A DNA stretch of 38,023 bases from Clostridiales bacterium. Its GTDB lineage: Bacteria > Bacillota > Clostridia > Oscillospirales > Acutalibacteraceae. The stretch lies in assembly GCA_022791355.1 (NCBI GenBank), contig JAAVYX010000245.1, positions 1-38,023 on the forward strand, in the 5' to 3' direction. Below are positions 34,057 through 38,023 of the stretch, piece after piece. Positions within the stretch are counted from its first letter, which is position 1. Each line of letters starts with the position of its first letter. Under the pieces are notes generated by a model that was not told the origin of the DNA, made no database searches, and saw nothing but the letters and a program-made list of their open reading frames with translations. A program made the translations under genes and the position numbers.

Positions 34057-37000
34057 TTATTTCTTTTTGCGAAGCACAACCAGTGCGCCGGCCGCAGCCG
34101 CAGCCAGAAGCACGATGCCCACGACGCCGGCGTCGCCGGTCTTTGCGTTGCCGCCGCTGGTGCCCGACCATTTGTCATAGAACTCCTTGGTTACGCGCTT
34201 CCAGACGCCGTTCTCATCGTAGTAGCCGTACTCGTACTCAATCTCACCGGTCCCATTGTTGCCGTTATTGCCGTCGGGAATAGAGGTGAGATTACCGGGC
34301 GGGTTAGACGTATCGGACGTAGTAGAGCCGCCGCTGGGAACAGAGGAGGACGAAGTTTCTTTACCATAGTCCGGATCGGCCTGAGAGAGCGCCTTGCCGT
34401 TCTGCCAAGCATAAATGTTATAGCTTCGGCCGCTGCCGTTTTCGGCCACGATTCTGATTGTTGCGTTAAAGCTCAAATTGATTTCCGTACCAGGCACAAA
34501 CTCCTGGGCGTTGTATTCAACGGTGCCGTTGGCCGTATCCACCGGGATAACCTCTTCAAGCTTTACTTTCGCCAAATCCACCGTTTCGCCGGGCGCGAAA
34601 TGCACACGGATGCAGTTCTTCAGTTTGGCCGCCGTCTCATCATCCTTGTTTTCATCGGTCAGATGATGATACTCATAGGAAGCCACGTTGCCGCCAACGC
34701 GAATGGAATCCACACGGTTTTCGCCGCTCTTCATAGCGCCGTCGGTCCAGACAACCTTGTCGGAATCCTTTGCGCAGGTGGCGAAGCCATGCTCGAACTG
34801 CATGGAAATGCTACCGTCCTCGGCGATTTCGGGCGCGCTCTGGGGCATGCCCAAAGTCTTGCTGTACTTGAAGGTAAAGCCCGCCAGCGTAATCGTTTCG
34901 TACTCGTTTTCCTTACCGGCATAAATCTCGGAACCAGCCAAGCTGATGTTCTCATAGACCTGCTGGAAGCGGGGCAGCAAGGCAATAGCCGAACCGTTTG
35001 CAGTCATGATCGGATCGCCGTTCTCATCCTCGCCAGGGGTCAGACCCTTAAAAATAATGGTCTTCTGGCTGGAATCACGGGTTTGGGCATGGTATTCGCC
35101 GGTGCCGGTAAACACCTGATAAAGGATATGATGCTCCGCGTCATACTGCAGAGGACCGTCGATGGCTACGCCGGGGTTGATGCCCGACTTATTGGCACCT
35201 TCGTAGGCATCCCGGAAGGTATTCCGGATACTGGCCTTGATCTGGCTGGAATCCAAATCATAGAAGGGAGACTTCTCATCCCGCAGGGCGTTGTTCACGG
35301 CGCTGAAGCTGTTGCCCACGCCGTTGGTCACCCGGTTGACAGCGCCGGTGTTGGTGTAGGTGCCGTAGCTCAGGGAGAACTGCTGATAATAGGTGCCGTC
35401 CATCAGGAACTCATTCTCGGTCGGACAGCCCGACTTATCGAAAGCGTCGTGCTTGATGCCGTCGATATCGGCGACGCCGCCGCGCTCCCAGGCCTCAAAC
35501 ATCTTATTCTTGACGGTGTAGGCCTTGCCGAAGCAAACGTCGGCCGCGATCATCGCCGTGCCCAGTCCCAGACAGTTGTGGGTGCCGCTTCCGTCCACAA
35601 AGAACTGGCGGGAAAGCAGTTCGCCCCAGCCCTCGACGCCGCCGCTGATGACGCCGGGGTCAAAGCCGATGGAACGCTGATAGTTGTACTCTTCCAAAAT
35701 CGCCTCGAACTCAGCAGCCTCCTGCTTGGCGCCGCTGAAGCGGTTCCAGTTGTTCTTGGCCTGGAGGTTCAGGCTGTCAACCTTGGGGAAGGTGTGATCG
35801 TCGGACAGAGTAATCTGTACGGTGTAAACAGCCTGGGCGCCGTCCTCAGAGGTGATTACATACTCCTGACCCAGCTGATCGCGGGCGATGGTGGGATCGG
35901 GGCTGATGGTCGCGCCGGAGGGCAGGGTCACATTGACCGGAACCTTGGCGTACGGGATATATTGACCGCCCTCAACCTTAAACTCGCCCCAGGGATAAAC
36001 CATGGTAATGGTCCGGGCTACGTTGTCGATAGTAGCCTTGATGTCGGCAGTAGCATAGCGCAGCTTATCCTTGGAAACCGAGAAAGATGTAACGCTGTTG
36101 TCGGTGTTCATGTTGCGGGCCTTGATCGAATATTCGGCCGTGTCGCCGCCGCAGGTGACGGTAACCTTGACAGGCGTATTCCAAGACTTGGAAAGGTCGA
36201 TGTTGGCGGAAGGCTGCATGGTAGCGCCCTCGCCCACAAAGGTCACCTCAGGCGTAACAGAAGTCAGATCGATATCGGCATGGGCCACAACCGTGATGGT
36301 CTTGTTCTCCTGATCGACTACGCCCTCGGCGTCTTCAATCTTGAAGGTGGAGATGCCGGCGTTGTTGAGCTTGACAACCGTTACCGTGTACTCCTGGGTA
36401 TTGCCAGCGGCCGCCGTAACCTTGTAGGTGACAGGATTGGTGAAATTCTGCGCGCCGGCGGGGGTGTAGCCCGAGCCGGTGATGGTTACGGTGGGAGTCA
36501 GGGAAGCGAGATTGGCGCTGTCCTTGACAAAGGCGGTAATGGTGTGCGCTTCCTGATCGATGATAGCGGGAGCGGCGTCCTCCGCGAAGGAGAAACCGTC
36601 GATGGTGCAGATGGTGCTCTGGAAGCCGTCGGCAGCCAGAACGCCCTTCTCAAAGGCCATCTTTCCGTCGGCATAGGCGCCGGTGGGCGCGCCGGTAACG
36701 GCCAGGCGAGCGTCCATCGTATCTCCCAGACCGTCAAACGCCCGGACAAGGTCGGCCGGAATCAGCTGCGCACCAACCAGGTTGGCAGTGTCCACAGCCG
36801 CAGCGCTGACAGCCAGGTAAGCCTTGCCGCTGGGACCGGTCAGCTCCTGATAGATGATCTTTCCGTCGGCGGTGATAGCCGCGTTAGCGGCGGCGTAACC
36901 AGCAAACAGGCCCTTGCCGTCGCCGCCAGCCCGCTTATTGCGCTGGTTATAGTCGGCAACAGCGTAACGGAAGGTGTTGTTGGTGATATCCTTGCCTTCC

Positions 37001-37608
37001 TCTCCGCGGCCGGGGAACATATTGTTAATCGTGACCGTGCCGTTTTCCAGCACGCGGATTACGCCCCACATCTGCTGATAGGTGACGTCGCCAACCGTAA
37101 ACTGATTGCTCAGAATTGGCTGGCCGCAGTCGGGAGCGGCGGCGGACATTTCTCCCTTACAGGTGAAGGCCATGCCGATAAAAGGAACGTTCAGCATACC
37201 CCATTTGCGCACCTGACCATCTCCGTTGGTCTGGTTCCAGGGATTGCCCACATTGTCGGTCGTCTGGGTATCGTCGGGCGCCACCCAGTTTTCAAACTGG
37301 ATATGCAGGATATTGTTCCAGCCGTCGTTCAGGTTAAAGTCGGTGCTGCCCTCGTTGGTGGTGCCAATGTTGAAGCCCAGGGTTTCGTTCTGATACTTCA
37401 GCTCGTCGGCGACAGCGGCATATGTGGCCTCCTGATCCTCGGCGGTCACGTTGTCTTTTTTCAGCCAGCTGTAATCGTCGCTGATAGCCGAAGACCAACC
37501 GCTGATCTTTGCCTCATAACCATGCGCGGTCAAGCCTGCGAACGCAGACGCGCAGAGCGACAAGGAGACCAAGAGGGACGCCATGCGCCTCAAGTTCTTT
37601 CTCATCAT
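34057..37608 (-). CDS. Giant sortase-type surface protein with two LGFP-like modules and Ig-like repeats
   Basis: This 1183-residue exported protein starts with a signal peptide (RRMASLLVSLSLCASAFAG). The first module (about 45-330) contains LGFNIGTTNEGSTDFNLNDG and CGQPILSNQFTVGDVTYQQM. About three beta-sandwich repeats follow (about 340-615), each with an IDQEAHTITAFV-like or VDQENKTITVV-like strand, similar to bacterial Ig-like or DUF5018-type domains. A second copy of the first module follows (about 625-930, GCPTENEFLMDGTYYQQFSL). The C-terminus has NAKTGDAG, a hydrophobic helix and RKKK, the layout of a sortase signal (variant of LPxTG/NPKTG). It is the first gene of the locus, behind a consensus promoter. 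Probable role is polymer or cell-wall binding; no catalytic motif is seen. Confidence 0.75.
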   Translation of the reverse strand: MMRKNLRRMASLLVSLSLCASAFAGLTAHGYEAKISGWSSAISDDYSWLKKDNVTAEDQEATYAAVADELKYQNETLGFNIGTTNEGSTDFNLNDGWNNILHIQFENWVAPDDTQTTDNVGNPWNQTNGDGQVRKWGMLNVPFIGMAFTCKGEMSAAAPDCGQPILSNQFTVGDVTYQQMWGVIRVLENGTVTINNMFPGRGEEGKDITNNTFRYAVADYNQRNKRAGGDGKGLFAGYAAANAAITADGKIIYQELTGPSGKAYLAVSAAAVDTANLVGAQLIPADLVRAFDGLGDTMDARLAVTGAPTGAYADGKMAFEKGVLAADGFQSTICTIDGFSFAEDAAPAIIDQEAHTITAFVKDSANLASLTPTVTITGSGYTPAGAQNFTNPVTYKVTAAAGNTQEYTVTVVKLNNAGISTFKIEDAEGVVDQENKTITVVAHADIDLTSVTPEVTFVGEGATMQPSANIDLSKSWNTPVKVTVTCGGDTAEYSIKARNMNTDNSVTSFSVSKDKLRYATADIKATIDNVARTITMVYPWGEFKVEGGQYIPYAKVPVNVTLPSGATISPDPTIARDQLGQEYVITSEDGAQAVYTVQITLSDDHTFPKVDSLNLQAKNNWNRFSGAKQEAAEFEAILEEYNYQRSIGFDPGVISGGVEGWGELLSRQFFVDGSGTHNCLGLGTAMIAADVCFGKAYTVKNKMFEAWERGGVADIDGIKHDAFDKSGCPTENEFLMDGTYYQQFSLSYGTYTNTGAVNRVTNGVGNSFSAVNNALRDEKSPFYDLDSSQIKASIRNTFRDAYEGANKSGINPGVAIDGPLQYDAEHHILYQVFTGTGEYHAQTRDSSQKTIIFKGLTPGEDENGDPIMTANGSAIALLPRFQQVYENISLAGSEIYAGKENEYETITLAGFTFKYSKTLGMPQSAPEIAEDGSISMQFEHGFATCAKDSDKVVWTDGAMKSGENRVDSIRVGGNVASYEYHHLTDENKDDETAAKLKNCIRVHFAPGETVDLAKVKLEEVIPVDTANGTVEYNAQEFVPGTEINLSFNATIRIVAENGSGRSYNIYAWQNGKALSQADPDYGKETSSSSVPSGGSTTSDTSNPPGNLTSIPDGNNGNNGTGEIEYEYGYYDENGVWKRVTKEFYDKWSGTSGGNAKTGDAGVVGIVLLAAAAAGALVVLRKKK

Positions 37609-37853
37609 TTGTTTCCTCCAGTCATGATAATAATTGCCCAGTCCATCTATGTAAAGCGAAAGCGTTAGAGAGGCGTCCGCCGCCCTCGCTTTATCCCGAA
37701 GATCCTCCCCGCTTGAAGCGCGTTGTTTTGGCAGGCCATTTTCCGCTCAAGCAAAGCTTGTTTCCCTTCTTTCTATACATATATAAAGAAGGAGCGGGAC
37801 ATTCGCAAAATCAACATTTTATCTGGCAGAGAATATTACGGGATTGTTTCATA

Positions 37854-37882
37854 ATTATAAAGTAAATCTCGTGATTTGTCAA
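37854..37882 (-). promoter_or_regulatory. Consensus promoter of the surface-protein/mannan locus
   Basis: On the minus strand, a perfect TTGACA (37882-37877) and perfect TATAAT (37859-37854) are exactly 17 bp apart. The start would be near 37847, giving a leader of about 240 nt before the ATG at 37608. Confidence 0.88.
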
Positions 37883-37905
37883 CCAATATGTAGATTTTAA
37901 CAACT

Positions 37906-38023
37906 AGGGCTTGTTTGAAAAATAAATATTGCACAAATCAAATAAAAGTGCGAAAATAGGGCCATGAAGCGATATGAATTGACAAAAGAACAATGGGAAC
38001 GCGTGAAGAAGCTGCTTCCAGCA
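37906..38023 (+). mobile_element. Left end of an IS5-type insertion sequence
   Basis: GGGCTTGTTTGAAAA at 37907-37921 looks like an IS5-family terminal inverted repeat. It is preceded by CTAG (37904-37907 overlap), in keeping with the YTAR-type target of the family. A transposase frame starts 57 bp inside. The right end is outside the window. Confidence 0.65.
37964..38023 (+). CDS. IS5-family transposase, N-terminal fragment cut by window edge
   Basis: Twenty codons read MKRYELTKEQWERVKKLLPA, the characteristic start of IS5-family (DUF4096-type N-terminal domain) transposases. The remainder, including the DDE catalytic core, lies beyond 38023. An AATAGGG precedes the ATG as a weak ribosome site. 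Confidence 0.85.
   Translation, partial: MKRYELTKEQWERVKKLLPA

Noticed and set aside
34600..37668. A 1022-residue plus-strand open frame opposite the giant surface protein
   Set aside because: It is antisense to a well-supported gene with signal peptide, repeats and sortase-like tail. It has no recognisable domain and only reflects codon bias in GC-rich DNA.
37655..37672. Possible catabolite-repression (cre) site, TGTAAAGCGAAAGCG
   Set aside because: The core CG is displaced by one base relative to the cre consensus and the palindrome is poor.
1..38023. CRISPR arrays, tRNA or rRNA genes
   Set aside because: No regularly spaced repeats, tRNA-like cloverleaf or rRNA segments were seen on either strand.

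Overview
The window looks like a chromosomal segment of a GC-rich gut-type Clostridia member, probably near the Oscillospiraceae/Ruminococcaceae. The basis is strong GGAGG ribosome sites, TTGACA/TATAAT-type promoters, a type I-like dockerin, an NAKTGD sortase-like tail, ABC sugar transporters without their own ATPase, and general Firmicute gene content. This placement is an inference from style; no 16S rRNA or species marker is present.

Region 1 (1-11.4 kb) is a mixed housekeeping and accessory stretch. It holds the 3' end of a CBS/CorC_HlyC-type membrane protein, a Cof-type HAD phosphatase, a broken LGFP-like/dockerin protein, rpsT, a GNAT remnant, pduL, a promoter followed by a strongly structured candidate RNA, and a type 4 uracil-DNA glycosylase. 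It continues with an AT-rich HEPN-like gene, a transglutaminase overlapping a DUF2161-like nuclease-fold gene, an AraC regulator with a DUF3267 membrane metalloprotease-like gene, and two GNAT acetyltransferases.

Region 2 (11.9-37.9 kb) is one long minus-strand carbohydrate locus. In transcription order it has: a very large sortase-type surface protein, a membrane-anchored surface protein with the same module, GH125, a cytoplasmic GH76, two GH76 lipoproteins, a lipoprotein sugar-binding protein, a fourth GH76 lipoprotein, a large binding protein fused to two carbohydrate-binding-like modules, a permease pair, an NHL-TPR-Yip1 fusion, a DUF5696-like protein and a second permease pair. GH76 is endo-alpha-1,6-mannanase and GH125 is exo-alpha-1,6-mannosidase, so the likely target is the alpha-1,6-mannan backbone of yeast mannan or a related mannan. 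Model: surface proteins bind the polymer, GH76 lipoproteins cut it, binding proteins and permeases import oligosaccharides, and cytoplasmic GH76 plus GH125 finish them. No side-chain mannosidase, transporter ATPase or dedicated regulator is seen inside the locus.

Region 3 (37.9 kb to the end) is the left end of an IS5-type insertion sequence. It starts about 24 bp beyond the -35 box of a consensus promoter that drives the surface-protein genes.

Most notable are the Gram-positive alpha-mannan locus, a module shared by three proteins with three different anchoring styles (one disrupted by a 5-bp duplication and an ATG-to-ACG start change), and the multibranched RNA candidate at 4.45-4.63 kb.
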